Source: Vibrio renipiscarius
GTDB taxonomy: Bacteria; Pseudomonadota; Gammaproteobacteria; Enterobacterales; Vibrionaceae
DNA length: 64,000 nucleotides
Reading direction: 5' to 3'
Assembly: GCF_000827885.1 (NCBI RefSeq)
Contig: NZ_JTKH01000025.1
Coordinates: 62,001-126,000, forward strand
Below are positions 50,201 through 58,455 of this stretch, piece by piece. Under the pieces are notes generated by a model, which was given only the letters and a program-made list of their open reading frames with translations, ran no database searches and was not told the origin of the DNA. A program made the translations under genes and the position numbers. The stretch's first letter is position 1; each line of letters begins with the position of its first letter.

Positions 50201-50383
50201 TGCATCATACAGTTTGAATTTCCATTGCCCGTTCAATGACTGACGTTGGGCCTGAATATCGTCGCGGGCATGGTCAATATCGCGGAAGCTGGAAAGAGGG
50301 CTGTGAGCCTTAAGGCAATGAATGTTCACAGATTGCGGGTTTTCCCAGTCGCGTCTTTGGATAATTTCTGAAAATGCCGTCAT
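47285..50383 (-). CDS. lacZ: Beta-galactosidase LacZ (GH2)
   Basis: 1032 residues from ATG 50383, chosen by the AGGACA ribosome site and by fit to LacZ N-termini (RDWENPQSVNIHCLKAHSP); the frame extends upstream without meaning. Domain order: jelly roll (about 30-215), Ig-like, TIM barrel (about 330-620), Ig-like, and the large C-terminal domain. Acid/base Glu is in WSLGNESGHGS and nucleophile Glu in ILCEYAHAMGNSLG. NRHEHHPELGHVM marks the metal/active-site loop. Cytoplasmic, E. coli LacZ length (1023). It hydrolyses lactose or other beta-galactosides entering through the permease at 53415. Divergent from the second GH36 gene with operators at both ends of the gap. Confidence 0.95.
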   Translation of the reverse strand: MTAFSEIIQRRDWENPQSVNIHCLKAHSPLSSFRDIDHARDDIQAQRQSLNGQWKFKLYDAPEQIDGEFVEAPFNDTDWDDIAVPSNWQLQGYDKPIYANVKYPFEVNPPFVPRDNPTGCYRTTVSLTQDDLANTQRIIFDGVNSAFHLWCNGTWVGYSQDSRLPSEFDLTPYLIAGENSLAVMVIRWCDGSYLEDQDMWWLSGIFRDVTLLSKPQHCIEDVFITPDLDACYRDGSLSIVTHISAPDTYQVQVQLFDGEQAVTEPRIDRPHNRRIDERGTWDDVVFQTLHVREPNKWTAETPNLYRLVVSLLDENGIHLESEAYQVGFRKVEITDGQLKLNGKPLLLRGVNRHEHHPELGHVMTEEDMIRDICLMKQYNFNAVRTAHYPNHPRWYQLCDQYGLYVCDEANIETHGMQPMNRLSSDPQWAHAYMSRYTQMVMRDKNHPSIIIWSLGNESGHGSTHNAMYAWSKNFDPSRPVQYEGGGANTTATDIIAPMYARVNTDIEDEAVPKWAIKKWVSLPNETRPLILCEYAHAMGNSLGSFNDYWDAFRDYPRLQGGFIWDWVDQGLSQWDENGQHFWAYGGDFGDEINDRQFCINGLIFPDRTVHPTLEEAKHCQRMITVSLQEQTKQACQLIVTNENLFRATDNEQLNWSLLENGQVIQSGSLALKVEADSQASIEITLNFTPKAEAQYHLNTDISLIAATPWAEAEHVVASEQMALRNTAGLVMPTLETQPAPMLTQQNNAILVSSLDEKHQWRWDSQSGLMTEWSVDGKAQMLAAPQDNFFRAPLDNDIGVSEIDNVDPNAWMCRWDMAGIGQWERQCVACHSETLAHAVKVTSTFAYQFNGEVQAITTWTHTLSNDGEMALAVDVKLADDLPPMPRIGLEFELPLNEQNAPIAWQGLGPFENYPDRLAAARFGQHTQTLEQMHTPYIFPTDSGLRCGTQWLKVNELEMSGDFQFSVSQYAQQHLATAKHTNDLIADEKIYVRLDHKHMGVGGDDSWSPSVHKAFQLTSNHYQYQVRFLPTCHQ

Positions 50384-50520
50384 GGTTGTCCTACTTAACG
50401 TTCGTTGCTTATTTAATGTTATGGACCAATGCTGCGAGAGATTGAACGACATCGTTTTAGTTCCCACTCGTGCTGGCATTGGTGGCGTAGCGCCTTTGCT
50501 TTGGTAGCAATATAGATAAT

Positions 50521-50540
50521 TCATGGAAACGTTTCCATGA
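50521..50540. promoter_or_regulatory. 20-bp perfect palindromic operator upstream of lacZ
   Basis: TCATGGAAACGTTTCCATGA is fully palindromic and has the GalR/LacI-type core GGAAACGTTTCC. It lies 138-157 bp upstream of the lacZ start and forms a pair with 50849-50866. Confidence 0.75.
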
Positions 50541-50848
50541 TGAGGTTGGCATTTTAAGCTAATAATACAATTGTCATTGTTTTATGTGATTTCGCTCTCT
50601 TTGCAGGGTGGCTGACAGCCTTTATGTCGGTGAAGGTTGAAACCGACGTATTCAGTCGTTCACGCGGCGACACGCAGCCATAGGTTGAGCGAAAGCGTTA
50701 TATGCCGGTTGATGTGGCGCAGAGGTTGTTCATTCTTACGATGTAATCAAGATTTTATAGCGTATTTAGTGGGGTGGCTTTGCAGGGGCGACGTGAGGCG
50801 CAATAAAATGTGGTCGGTGGCACAATTTTTAATAGTAGCAATAATTTG

Positions 50849-50866
50849 AATGGAAACGTTTCCATT
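50849..50866. promoter_or_regulatory. 18-bp perfect palindromic operator upstream of second GH36 gene
   Basis: AATGGAAACGTTTCCATT shares the 14-bp core TGGAAACGTTTCCA with the lacZ-side operator. It is 79 bp before the GH36 start. The two operators are about 327 bp apart, one per promoter of the 561-bp divergent gap, in which I see no gene. Confidence 0.75.
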
Positions 50867-50944
50867 AAGTTTGGTGTGGCTCACAGATTATTCTGTCATT
50901 TCTATTATGATGCGGCGTAATTTCCAGTTTCAAGGTAAGGCAAG

Positions 50945-53062
50945 ATGACGGATAAAACACTGATTGAGCTAAGCGGTCAGCAAACTCAAATGATTGTCGA
51001 ATTAGGCGAATATGCAGAGATCCTACATTGGGGACAAAAAGTCAGTGGCGATCTTGAGGGATTTCGGATGGCTTTGCATCGCCCTGTGCCCTACGGCCGT
51101 TTAGATAACGACGTATCAATGACATTGCATCCTGAGCTTGGTCGTGGTGTTTTCAGTAGTCCTGGCGTGGAAGGCCACCGCGATGGTCAAGATTGGGCGC
51201 CCGTCTTTGTTATTACTCATCAAGAGCTCCACGAAGAGGGGGTCGTGATTGAGAGTGAAGACGTGATTGCCGGCTTGCGCTTGAAAACGGAACTTAAGCT
51301 TGATAAGAATGATGTGATTAAAACCCGTCACACCCTCACCAATATTAAAGACGGTGTTTATCAAGTCAATCGCCTTGCCAACACATTGCCTTTACCTGCT
51401 CGCGCTAATGAGCTGATGACATATTATGGACGATGGGTTTATGAGTTCCAAACCGTGCGTCAACCCTTATATCAAGGGGGATACCAGCAAGAGAATCGCC
51501 GTGGACGAACGTCTCATGAACATTACCCAGCATTAGTTGCAGGGACGGCGCATTTTGATGAAATGAGTGGCGATGTTTGGGGCTTTCATTTTGCCTGGAG
51601 TGGAAATCACCGATTACGTGTGGATGTAAAAGCCGATGGCCGCCGATATATGCAAGCGGAAGTGATTTATCTTCCCGGCGAAGTCGCCCTTAAAGAAGGG
51701 GAGAGTGTAGCGACGCCTTGGTTGTACGCGAGCCACAGCAATAGCGGTTTGAATGGCATGAGCCATCACTTCCATTCTCATGTGCGTGACACGATTTTGC
51801 CGAGCGATTTTAAAGATAAGCCTCGTCCTATTCATTTAAATACATGGGAAGGTATCTATTTCGACCACGATCCTGAATACATCATGTCGATGGCAACCCA
51901 GTCAGCGGAGATGGGCGTTGAGCGCTTTATTATTGATGATGGTTGGTTTAAAGGGCGCAATGGTGACAAAGCCGGGTTAGGCGATTGGTTCCTTTGTGAA
52001 ACCAAGTACCCAAATGGTTTGCAGCCGGTTGTTGAACACGTAAACAAATTGGGGATGGAGTTTGGCTTGTGGTTCGAGCCCGAGATGATCAATAAAGACT
52101 CTGATTTGTTCCGCGCTCACCCTGAATGGCTACTGGCGGTCGATGGTTACAATCAACCGACAGGTCGCAATCAATATGTCATCAATCTGCAAAACGATGA
52201 AGCGTTTAACTTCTTGTTTGAGCGATTGGATCATTTCTTGTCGACTTACAATATCGCCTATATCAAATGGGATATGAACCGAGAAGTCGTTCAGCCTGCC
52301 CATCAAGGCCAAGCCGCTGCACATAATCAAACTCATCGTTATTATCAGCTGGTGGATAAAGTCCGCGAAAAGCACCCAAAAGTTGACATTGAATCGTGTG
52401 CGGCAGGCGGTGGTCGCATTGATTTTGAAGTACTAAAACGCACTCATCGATTCTGGGCTTCGGATAATAATGACGCATTAGAACGCCAAACGATTCAACG
52501 GGGTATGAGTTACTTCTTTCCACCAGAAGTGATGGGCAGTCATATTGGGGCGAGTCATTGCCACAGCACGCGCCGTCGCCACAGTATTGAATTTCGTGGA
52601 TTGACGGCGTTATTTGGCCATATGGGAATAGAGTTGGATCCGGTTAAAGAAGCGCAGGCAGAAAAGCAAGGCTTTGAGCGTTATATTCAGCTGCATAAAA
52701 AGTTGCGCCCATTGCTGCATAGCGGTAGAACATGGCGGGTGACAGCAGACGATTGCGCGCATCAAATACATGCGGTGGTTGCCAATGATCAATCCGAAGC
52801 GGTGGTCTTAATCGCACAATTGGCCATGCCGACTAATTCATTAAGTGGTCACTTGCGAGTGCCAGGCTTAGATCCAAACGGCCTGTATCGTGTTTCGGTA
52901 CTCGACAAGCCGTCGAATTACGATGACATCGTTAACTACCAACCGCCTTGGACGGAGTCTGGTTGTGAGCTGTCGGGCACATGGTGTAAAGACGTGGGTT
53001 TAACCATGCCCATTCTTGATGCGGAAAGCGCGATGTTGGTGACATTCGAAAGGATTCGTTAG
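50945..53062 (+). CDS. GH36 alpha-galactosidase (second copy)
   Basis: 705 residues, alignable end to end with the first copy: EILHWG near 27, FSSPGVEGHRDGQDWAPVF near 72, VERFIIDDGWFKGRNGDKAG near 328, nucleophile Asp443 in YIKWDMNRE and acid/base Asp507 in FWASDNNDALERQ. The acidic SDCND of the first copy is SDNND here. ATG 50945 follows AAGGCAAG. It is divergent from lacZ and upstream of a GPH permease, and both flanking operators are of the GalR type, whereas the first copy has its own LacI regulator. The pair may therefore be expressed under different sugars. Confidence 0.92.
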   Translation: MTDKTLIELSGQQTQMIVELGEYAEILHWGQKVSGDLEGFRMALHRPVPYGRLDNDVSMTLHPELGRGVFSSPGVEGHRDGQDWAPVFVITHQELHEEGVVIESEDVIAGLRLKTELKLDKNDVIKTRHTLTNIKDGVYQVNRLANTLPLPARANELMTYYGRWVYEFQTVRQPLYQGGYQQENRRGRTSHEHYPALVAGTAHFDEMSGDVWGFHFAWSGNHRLRVDVKADGRRYMQAEVIYLPGEVALKEGESVATPWLYASHSNSGLNGMSHHFHSHVRDTILPSDFKDKPRPIHLNTWEGIYFDHDPEYIMSMATQSAEMGVERFIIDDGWFKGRNGDKAGLGDWFLCETKYPNGLQPVVEHVNKLGMEFGLWFEPEMINKDSDLFRAHPEWLLAVDGYNQPTGRNQYVINLQNDEAFNFLFERLDHFLSTYNIAYIKWDMNREVVQPAHQGQAAAHNQTHRYYQLVDKVREKHPKVDIESCAAGGGRIDFEVLKRTHRFWASDNNDALERQTIQRGMSYFFPPEVMGSHIGASHCHSTRRRHSIEFRGLTALFGHMGIELDPVKEAQAEKQGFERYIQLHKKLRPLLHSGRTWRVTADDCAHQIHAVVANDQSEAVVLIAQLAMPTNSLSGHLRVPGLDPNGLYRVSVLDKPSNYDDIVNYQPPWTESGCELSGTWCKDVGLTMPILDAESAMLVTFERIR

Positions 53063-53099
53063 CGAGCCTTATCGGCAAAAATCATTGTATTTTAATCTA

Positions 53100-53130
53100 C
53101 CGTACAAGCGCATTGTTTGTACGGTTTTTT
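53100..53130 (+). terminator. Terminator after second GH36 gene
   Basis: 8-bp perfect stem CCGTACAA / TTGTACGG (53100-53107, 53117-53124) followed by TTTTTT. Confidence 0.88.
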
Positions 53131-53151
53131 GCGTGCTTTGATGGTCAAAAC

Positions 53152-53165
53152 TGAAAGCGTTACCA
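53152..53165. promoter_or_regulatory. Degenerate GalR-type site upstream of permease
   Basis: TGAAAGCGTTACCA keeps the pattern TGnAAnCGnTnnCA of GalR-type operators, about 250 bp upstream of the permease start. Confidence 0.4.
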
Positions 53166-53268
53166 TAGGTGTTATTTATTAAGTTGTTGATATGTAGTGA
53201 TTATTTGTGGTGATAATTCATGGTTAGAGGGGTTTACATTGCTTGATGTCTCATTTTGAGTGTTTTGA

Positions 53269-53282
53269 TGTAAACGTTTCCA
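53269..53282. promoter_or_regulatory. GalR-type operator upstream of permease
   Basis: TGTAAACGTTTCCA matches the lacZ operator core with two changes and keeps the GTAAACGTTT centre; 133 bp before the permease ATG. Together with 53152-53165 it accounts for the gap 53131-53414. Confidence 0.65.
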
Positions 53283-53414
53283 TAAAGCGGTAATTGATCA
53301 CAGTAAGCCATCCAGTGTGTGAGTAGCATGAGCATCGAAATATAAATAAAAGAAGTCGATGCCATGAATTCTGGTTAGTTGGAATGACTGGTTGCAAGAC
53401 ACTAAGGAACGATT

Positions 53415-54794
53415 ATGTCTGATAAAATTACACTACAAACCAAGCTATCCTACGGGCTTGGTGCGCTCGGTAAAGATTTTGCTTGTGCACCGATATACAT
53501 CTTTTTAATGTTCTACTTCACCGACGTGGCTGGCTTGTCTGCCGCTTTCGTGGGGACTATCTTTCTAGCGGCTCGCATAATTGATGCGGTAACCGATCCT
53601 ATGATGGGTGTTATTGTTGACAATACACGCTCGAAATTTGGCAAATTCCGTCCGTGGATTGTCATTGGTACACTTTTAAATGCTATCGTGCTGGTTGGTC
53701 TTTTTAGTACGCACATGTTTGAAGGCACAGCATTATATATCTATGCCGCGGCGGCCTACATCCTTTGGGGCTTAACGTACACCATCATGGACATCCCTTA
53801 TTGGTCAATGATCCCAGCATTATCAAGCTCTCGCCAAGAACGTGAAAAGCTTGTTGTATGGCCTCGCTTGTTCGCGAGTTTGGCTTGGTTTATTACCGGT
53901 ACTTACGGTCTGCATATTGTGGGTGAGCTTGGTAACGGTAACCAAGGCGATGGCTTCTTTAATGTGGCGATGCTGATTGCCGTATTGTTTGTAATGAGCG
54001 CGTTTTTGATTGCTCGTAATGTAAAAGAAAAAGCCGCGCCAGCAAACGCAAAACCGGTAGCGAAATTTAGCTTTAAAGATGTACTGACCATTATTGGTAA
54101 AAATGACCAATTGAAAGCCTTAATTGGTACCGTTCTATCGTTCCAAATTGCAAACCTATTGGTAGGTGGTTTTGCGATTTACTACTTCTCTTACGCGCTC
54201 GGTAATGCAGAGCTATTCCCAGTTTATATGATGGTCGCGGGGATTGCAGAGGTTGCGGGTGTGTTCTTATTCCCACGTATCGCTGCGGCACTACCACGCA
54301 AAAACCTTTGGTTGATGGCGAGTGGCTTCCCGGTTTTATCTTGCATTATTTTGTTGGTGATGGGTTTCATTGCACCAGCAAATGCACTGATGATTGGTTT
54401 GGCGGGGGCTGCGATCAAATTTGGTGTGGGTATCGCTAACGCATTGCAAACGGTGATGTTGGCTGATGTTGTGGATTATGGCGAATACAAAACAGGTCGT
54501 CGCAGTGAAAGCGTGATCTTCTCTGTGCAAACGATGCTGGTAAAATTTGCAGGTGCAGCGGGTGGCTTTATTGTCGGCATGGGCTTAACGGTTGTCGGTT
54601 ATGAACCTAACGTTGTTCAATCCGCGGAGACGATTCTAGGACTCGAATTTATGATGATTGGTCTTCCTGCGATTATGATGACCATCAGCGGTTTTATCTA
54701 TCAACGTTACTACCGCTTACATGATGGCTTTGATAAAGAAGCCGAAGAGTTGCGAGCGGTGAACGTTGAACTTGTTCAATCACAAGCGAACTAG
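53415..54794 (+). CDS. GPH-family (MelB-like) sugar permease
   Basis: 459 residues with 12 membrane segments. The family signature ARIIDAVTDPMMGVIVDNTR near 50-69 is the MelB cation/sugar motif (R-x-x-D-x-x-x-D-P). GKFRPWIVIG follows in the loop after helix 2, and a second half GEYKTGRRSESVIFSVQTMLVKF near 357-379 is typical of glycoside-pentoside-hexuronide transporters. It imports a galactoside such as melibiose or lactose with Na+ or H+. It lies after the second GH36 gene and before a GalR-type gene, so it likely feeds GH36 and LacZ. An AAGGAACG ribosome site precedes ATG. Confidence 0.9.
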   Translation: MSDKITLQTKLSYGLGALGKDFACAPIYIFLMFYFTDVAGLSAAFVGTIFLAARIIDAVTDPMMGVIVDNTRSKFGKFRPWIVIGTLLNAIVLVGLFSTHMFEGTALYIYAAAAYILWGLTYTIMDIPYWSMIPALSSSRQEREKLVVWPRLFASLAWFITGTYGLHIVGELGNGNQGDGFFNVAMLIAVLFVMSAFLIARNVKEKAAPANAKPVAKFSFKDVLTIIGKNDQLKALIGTVLSFQIANLLVGGFAIYYFSYALGNAELFPVYMMVAGIAEVAGVFLFPRIAAALPRKNLWLMASGFPVLSCIILLVMGFIAPANALMIGLAGAAIKFGVGIANALQTVMLADVVDYGEYKTGRRSESVIFSVQTMLVKFAGAAGGFIVGMGLTVVGYEPNVVQSAETILGLEFMMIGLPAIMMTISGFIYQRYYRLHDGFDKEAEELRAVNVELVQSQAN

Positions 54795-54811
54795 TTAAAA
54801 CAAAGAAAGTG

Positions 54812-54845
54812 AAAAAAGCGAGTCTATCTAGACTCGCTTTTTTAT
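54812..54845 (+). terminator. Bidirectional terminator after permease
   Basis: 10-bp stem AGCGAGTCTA / TAGACTCGCT flanked by AAAAAA and TTTTTT. It can serve the permease and the convergent GalR gene. Confidence 0.9.
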
Positions 54846-54902
54846 TATCCAATTTAAACCTCGGGTTAGTCGGGCATCAGGATAAGTCACCCGGCAGGTT
54901 TG

Positions 54903-55901
54903 TTATAACACGCTAACGGATCGTCTCTGGACTAAAGTCGGCGTGTAGAGGTTAGGCTGACAATCGACTTCGTTATTGGCTGAGAGTGAAAGCGCGAGTC
55001 GAGCAGCGTGTTCTGCCATTATAGAGATGGGGTAGCGTACGGTGGTTAAAGCAGGGTGAACAAAACGCGAGATTAAATCGTCATCAAAACCAACAATAGA
55101 AATACCGCTTGGGATGTCTATGTCATTGGTTTTCATCGCTTCTATTGCACCCGCAGCCATGTGGTCGTTATACGCGACCACTGCGGTGATCGGTATCGAT
55201 TTGGAGAGTAAGTTGGTCATCGCCAACACGCCACCGTCACTGTTGGGTTCACTCGACTCGATGTAATTTTTTGAAAGAGCAATGTCGCTTTCTTGCAGTG
55301 CTAGCAAATAACCATTAATACGCTCGTGAGTATCTTCAATATTGTGTGAAGACGCAATGCAAGCGATATGACGGTGACCTTGTGCGATGAGATGCTTGGT
55401 TGCTATGTATGCACCATGTTTATTGTCCAGTGAAATACAGCGCGAATCTAAAGCCGGAATATGGCGGTTAATGAGAACCAACCCTTTCACTTCTTGCGCG
55501 TAGGCGATCAGTTCCTCATCACTTAACGCTTTTGAATGCAAGATGATGGCTTCACATCGATTATTGATCAACAACTCCAAAGCTTGACGCTCATCTTGCT
55601 CATTATGATAGCCGTTACCAATCAATATATGTTTACCTGACTCTCTTGCAACCTGATCGACGGCTTTGATTAAGGTACCAAAGAAAGGGTCAGACACATC
55701 ACTGACTACGACGCCAATGGTATTGGAATTTTGGCTCACAAGCGCTCTCGCCGCGGCATTAGGGCGGTAGCCTAATTTCTTCATGGCGGCGGTGACGGAA
55801 GCAATGGATGCCTGGCTTGCTTTAGGTGACTTATTGACGACACGAGATACTGTCGCGACCGAGACGCCCGCTTCTTTTGCGACATCTTTAATATTTGCCA
55901 T
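54903..55901 (-). CDS. GalR-type LacI-family regulator (second paralogue)
   Basis: 332 residues, clearly paralogous to the gene at 45924: helix-turn-helix ANIKDVAKEAGVSVATVSRVV at 2-22, hinge GYRPNAAARALVSQNSNTIG near 44-63, DVSDPFFGTLIKAVD, and SIVGFDDDLISRFVHPALTTV near 285. It is divergent from galE with two GTGTAAACG-type operators in between, the usual setting of GalR. It is therefore the better candidate for the true galactose repressor of galETKM, with the other paralogue controlling transport and hydrolysis. Inducer presumably galactose. Confidence 0.9.
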   Translation of the reverse strand: MANIKDVAKEAGVSVATVSRVVNKSPKASQASIASVTAAMKKLGYRPNAAARALVSQNSNTIGVVVSDVSDPFFGTLIKAVDQVARESGKHILIGNGYHNEQDERQALELLINNRCEAIILHSKALSDEELIAYAQEVKGLVLINRHIPALDSRCISLDNKHGAYIATKHLIAQGHRHIACIASSHNIEDTHERINGYLLALQESDIALSKNYIESSEPNSDGGVLAMTNLLSKSIPITAVVAYNDHMAAGAIEAMKTNDIDIPSGISIVGFDDDLISRFVHPALTTVRYPISIMAEHAARLALSLSANNEVDCQPNLYTPTLVQRRSVSVL

Positions 55902-55987
55902 ACATCATAACCTTATCAACATTCTCTTTGGATATTAACGTGTAGCTGCTGTGTGATACAAGCAGAATAGGCGTACAGAATAGAGAA

Positions 55988-56003
55988 GTGTAAACGTGTA
56001 CAC
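55988..56003. promoter_or_regulatory. GalR operator GTGTAAACGTGTACAC
   Basis: Fits the GalR consensus GTGnAAnCGnTTnCAC at most positions. It is 85-100 bp upstream of the GalR-type gene and on the far side of the galE promoter. Confidence 0.7.
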
Positions 56004-56076
56004 AAAAGAAGGGGGCGTATTGCTCGCGCATTCTGCTTTTCAACGCTTTGTCGGTGGTTTTCTGGGTGAGGATTTT

Positions 56077-56092
56077 GTGTAAACGCTTACAC
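56077..56092. promoter_or_regulatory. GalR operator GTGTAAACGCTTACAC
   Basis: Full match to the GalR consensus GTGnAAnCGnTTnCAC, 85 bp upstream of galE and 89 bp from the site at 55988. Two operators in the divergent region suggest looping control as in the E. coli gal operon. Confidence 0.75.
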
Positions 56093-56176
56093 TAACGGGA
56101 TTTTGATCACGGATCCTAGACGCATTAGCTTGTTAAACTAGCGCCATGCAATGAGTTCAGTGTGAGAGAGGTTGGC

Positions 56177-57196
56177 ATGAAAGTGTTAGTGACAGGCGGT
56201 ATGGGTTACATCGGTAGCCACACATGTGTACAGATGATTGATGCCGGCATGGAGCCCATCATCGTTGACAACTTGTGTAATGCAAAAATGGAAGTGTTAA
56301 GCCGCATTGAAGCGCTTACGGGCAAGCAGCCCGCATTTTATCAAGGCGATATCCGTGACGAGTCTTTTTTAGATTCGGTGTTTGCTGAGCATGATATTCA
56401 AGCGGTTATTCATTTTGCCGGCTTGAAAGCGGTGGGTGAGTCTGTTGTAAAGCCTCTTGAGTACTTTGATAACAATGTAAACGGTTCCCTAGTATTGGCT
56501 CGCAGCATGCGCAAAGCGGGCGTGAAAAGTATTGTGTTTAGCTCTTCAGCAACCGTGTATGGCGACCCAGAAATCGTGCCTATTACGGAAGATTCGCCAA
56601 CTGGGGCGACAACCAATCCATACGGACGCAGTAAGTACATGGTGGAAGAGTGTTTTACAGATTTGTTTAACGCCGAACGCGATTGGAGCATAACGCTGCT
56701 CCGTTACTTTAATCCAGTAGGGGCTCACCCGTCAGGCTCGATGGGAGAGGATCCGCAAGGCATTCCAAATAACTTAATGCCATTTATTGCTCAGGTGGCG
56801 GTTGGTCGTCGTGAAAAACTGTCGGTGTTTGGCGATGACTACTCAACCCCTGATGGCACGGGTGTGCGCGACTATATTCACGTTATGGATTTAGCGGATG
56901 GTCACATCGCGGCGCTGAAATCGGTGGGCGAGAAAGCGGGCCTGCATATTTACAACCTAGGTACTGGTAAAGGGTCTAGCGTCCTTGAAATGATCGACGC
57001 ATTTTCCACTGCATGCGGTCATCCCGTGCCTTATGAATTGTGCCCGCGTCGTCTTGGGGATATTGCCGAATGTTGGGCAAGCACTGAAAAAGCAGAGCGC
57101 GACCTTGGCTGGAAGGCGACTCGTAGCGTCGCAGAAATGAGCGCTGATACGTGGCACTGGCAGTCAAATAACCCGAACGGTTATTCCCCAGCGTAA
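56177..57196 (+). CDS. galE: UDP-glucose 4-epimerase
   Basis: 339 residues from ATG 56177, chosen over an upstream in-frame GTG because it starts the canonical MKVLVTGGMGYIGSH and follows AGAGAGG. The Rossmann GGxGYIG motif binds NAD. The catalytic Ser is in VFSSSATVYGDP near 122-133, and Tyr/Lys in YGRSKYMVEE near 149. LRYFNPVGAHPSG is another family marker. Length agrees with E. coli GalE (338). It interconverts UDP-galactose and UDP-glucose in the Leloir pathway. First gene of the galETKM cluster. Confidence 0.97.
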   Translation: MKVLVTGGMGYIGSHTCVQMIDAGMEPIIVDNLCNAKMEVLSRIEALTGKQPAFYQGDIRDESFLDSVFAEHDIQAVIHFAGLKAVGESVVKPLEYFDNNVNGSLVLARSMRKAGVKSIVFSSSATVYGDPEIVPITEDSPTGATTNPYGRSKYMVEECFTDLFNAERDWSITLLRYFNPVGAHPSGSMGEDPQGIPNNLMPFIAQVAVGRREKLSVFGDDYSTPDGTGVRDYIHVMDLADGHIAALKSVGEKAGLHIYNLGTGKGSSVLEMIDAFSTACGHPVPYELCPRRLGDIAECWASTEKAERDLGWKATRSVAEMSADTWHWQSNNPNGYSPA

Positions 57197-57297
57197 TGAG
57201 CGTTGCTGCAAGGCTGCGGTAAATTTTGCGGTCATTAGTGAATGGTTTTCCTCGTTGGGAATACCGGTAAAGAATTGATAAAAGTTGAGTATGTCAA

Positions 57298-58350
57298 ATG
57301 TCGAATATTGAATTTAACCCAGTGGATCACCCACACCGTCGTTACAACCCTCTTACTGGTCAATGGATTTTGGTGTCTCCCCACCGAGCAAAACGTCCTT
57401 GGAGTGGTGCGGATGAGAACCCGGCTACAGACGAGTTACCAAGCTACGATGGAAAGTGTTTTCTTTGTCCGACTAACGAACGTATTTCGGGTGATGTAAA
57501 CCCGGATTATCAAGGCACTTATGTGTTTCAAAACGATTTTGCCGCACTGATGGTGGATTCTCCAGAAGCCCCTAAATCGGATAATCCTTTGTTCAAAACT
57601 CAAGGTGTACGTGGTTTGAGCCGAGTCATTTGTTTCTCTCCGGATCATAGTAAAACGTTACCTGAGTTACCGGTTGATAAAATCCGCGGTGTGATAGAGG
57701 CGTGGAATGACCAAATTGAAGAGTTAGGCAAAGACTACGTTTGGGTTCAGGCGTTTGAGAATAAGGGCGAAACCATGGGCTGTTCTCAGCCTCACCCACA
57801 TGGTCAAATCTGGGCGAATAGTTTTCTACCAAACGAAATTGAACGCAAAGAGCACCACTTAAAAGCGTACTACCAAGAAAATGGCAGTAATTTGCTGGTG
57901 GATTATGTGCAAGCGGAGCGAAAAGATGGCTCACGCACCGTTGTGGAAACGGAACACTGGATCGCGGTCGTGCCTTACTGGGCGGCGTGGCCATACGAAA
58001 CCATGTTATTGCCAAAAACGCACATCCGTCGTATGAGCGAACTCAATGATGAACAGCGTGACGATCTTGCGTTAGCGATTAAAAAACTCACTAGCCGTTA
58101 CGACAATTTATTTGAATGCTCTTTCCCTTATTCGATGGGTTGGCATTACGCCCCGTTTTTTGATGAAGGGACGGATATTGAACACTGGCAACTTCATGCA
58201 CTGTTCTATCCGCCACTATTGCGTAGCGCGACGATTCGCAAATTCATGGTGGGTTACGAAATGCTGGCAGAAAGCCAACGTGACCTAACGGCGGAACAAG
58301 CGGCGCAACGTCTTCGTGATCTAAGTGATGTGCACTACAAAGAACAATAA
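57298..58350 (+). CDS. galT: Galactose-1-phosphate uridylyltransferase
   Basis: 350 residues. The N-terminus EFNPVDHPHRRYNPLTGQWILVSPHRAKRPW is the GalT start. Zinc ligands lie in CFLCPTNERISGD near 55, and the catalytic HPHGQIW near 165 carries the nucleophilic His. The last zinc-site region is in FPYSMGWHYAPF near 280. ATG 57298 is used; a nearby ATG at 57291 is out of frame. It transfers UMP between UDP-glucose and galactose 1-phosphate. It follows galE by about 100 bp, in the same direction. Confidence 0.97.
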   Translation: MSNIEFNPVDHPHRRYNPLTGQWILVSPHRAKRPWSGADENPATDELPSYDGKCFLCPTNERISGDVNPDYQGTYVFQNDFAALMVDSPEAPKSDNPLFKTQGVRGLSRVICFSPDHSKTLPELPVDKIRGVIEAWNDQIEELGKDYVWVQAFENKGETMGCSQPHPHGQIWANSFLPNEIERKEHHLKAYYQENGSNLLVDYVQAERKDGSRTVVETEHWIAVVPYWAAWPYETMLLPKTHIRRMSELNDEQRDDLALAIKKLTSRYDNLFECSFPYSMGWHYAPFFDEGTDIEHWQLHALFYPPLLRSATIRKFMVGYEMLAESQRDLTAEQAAQRLRDLSDVHYKEQ

Positions 58351-58455
58351 CCTTTGCCATCGTTGAAGCAGCAACTTCAACGATTTCAAAGGCGCAATAT
58401 TCGTGGCTTGCGAGTTGAGCTGCGATTAAAGAATTAAACAGTTTGAGAAATTACT

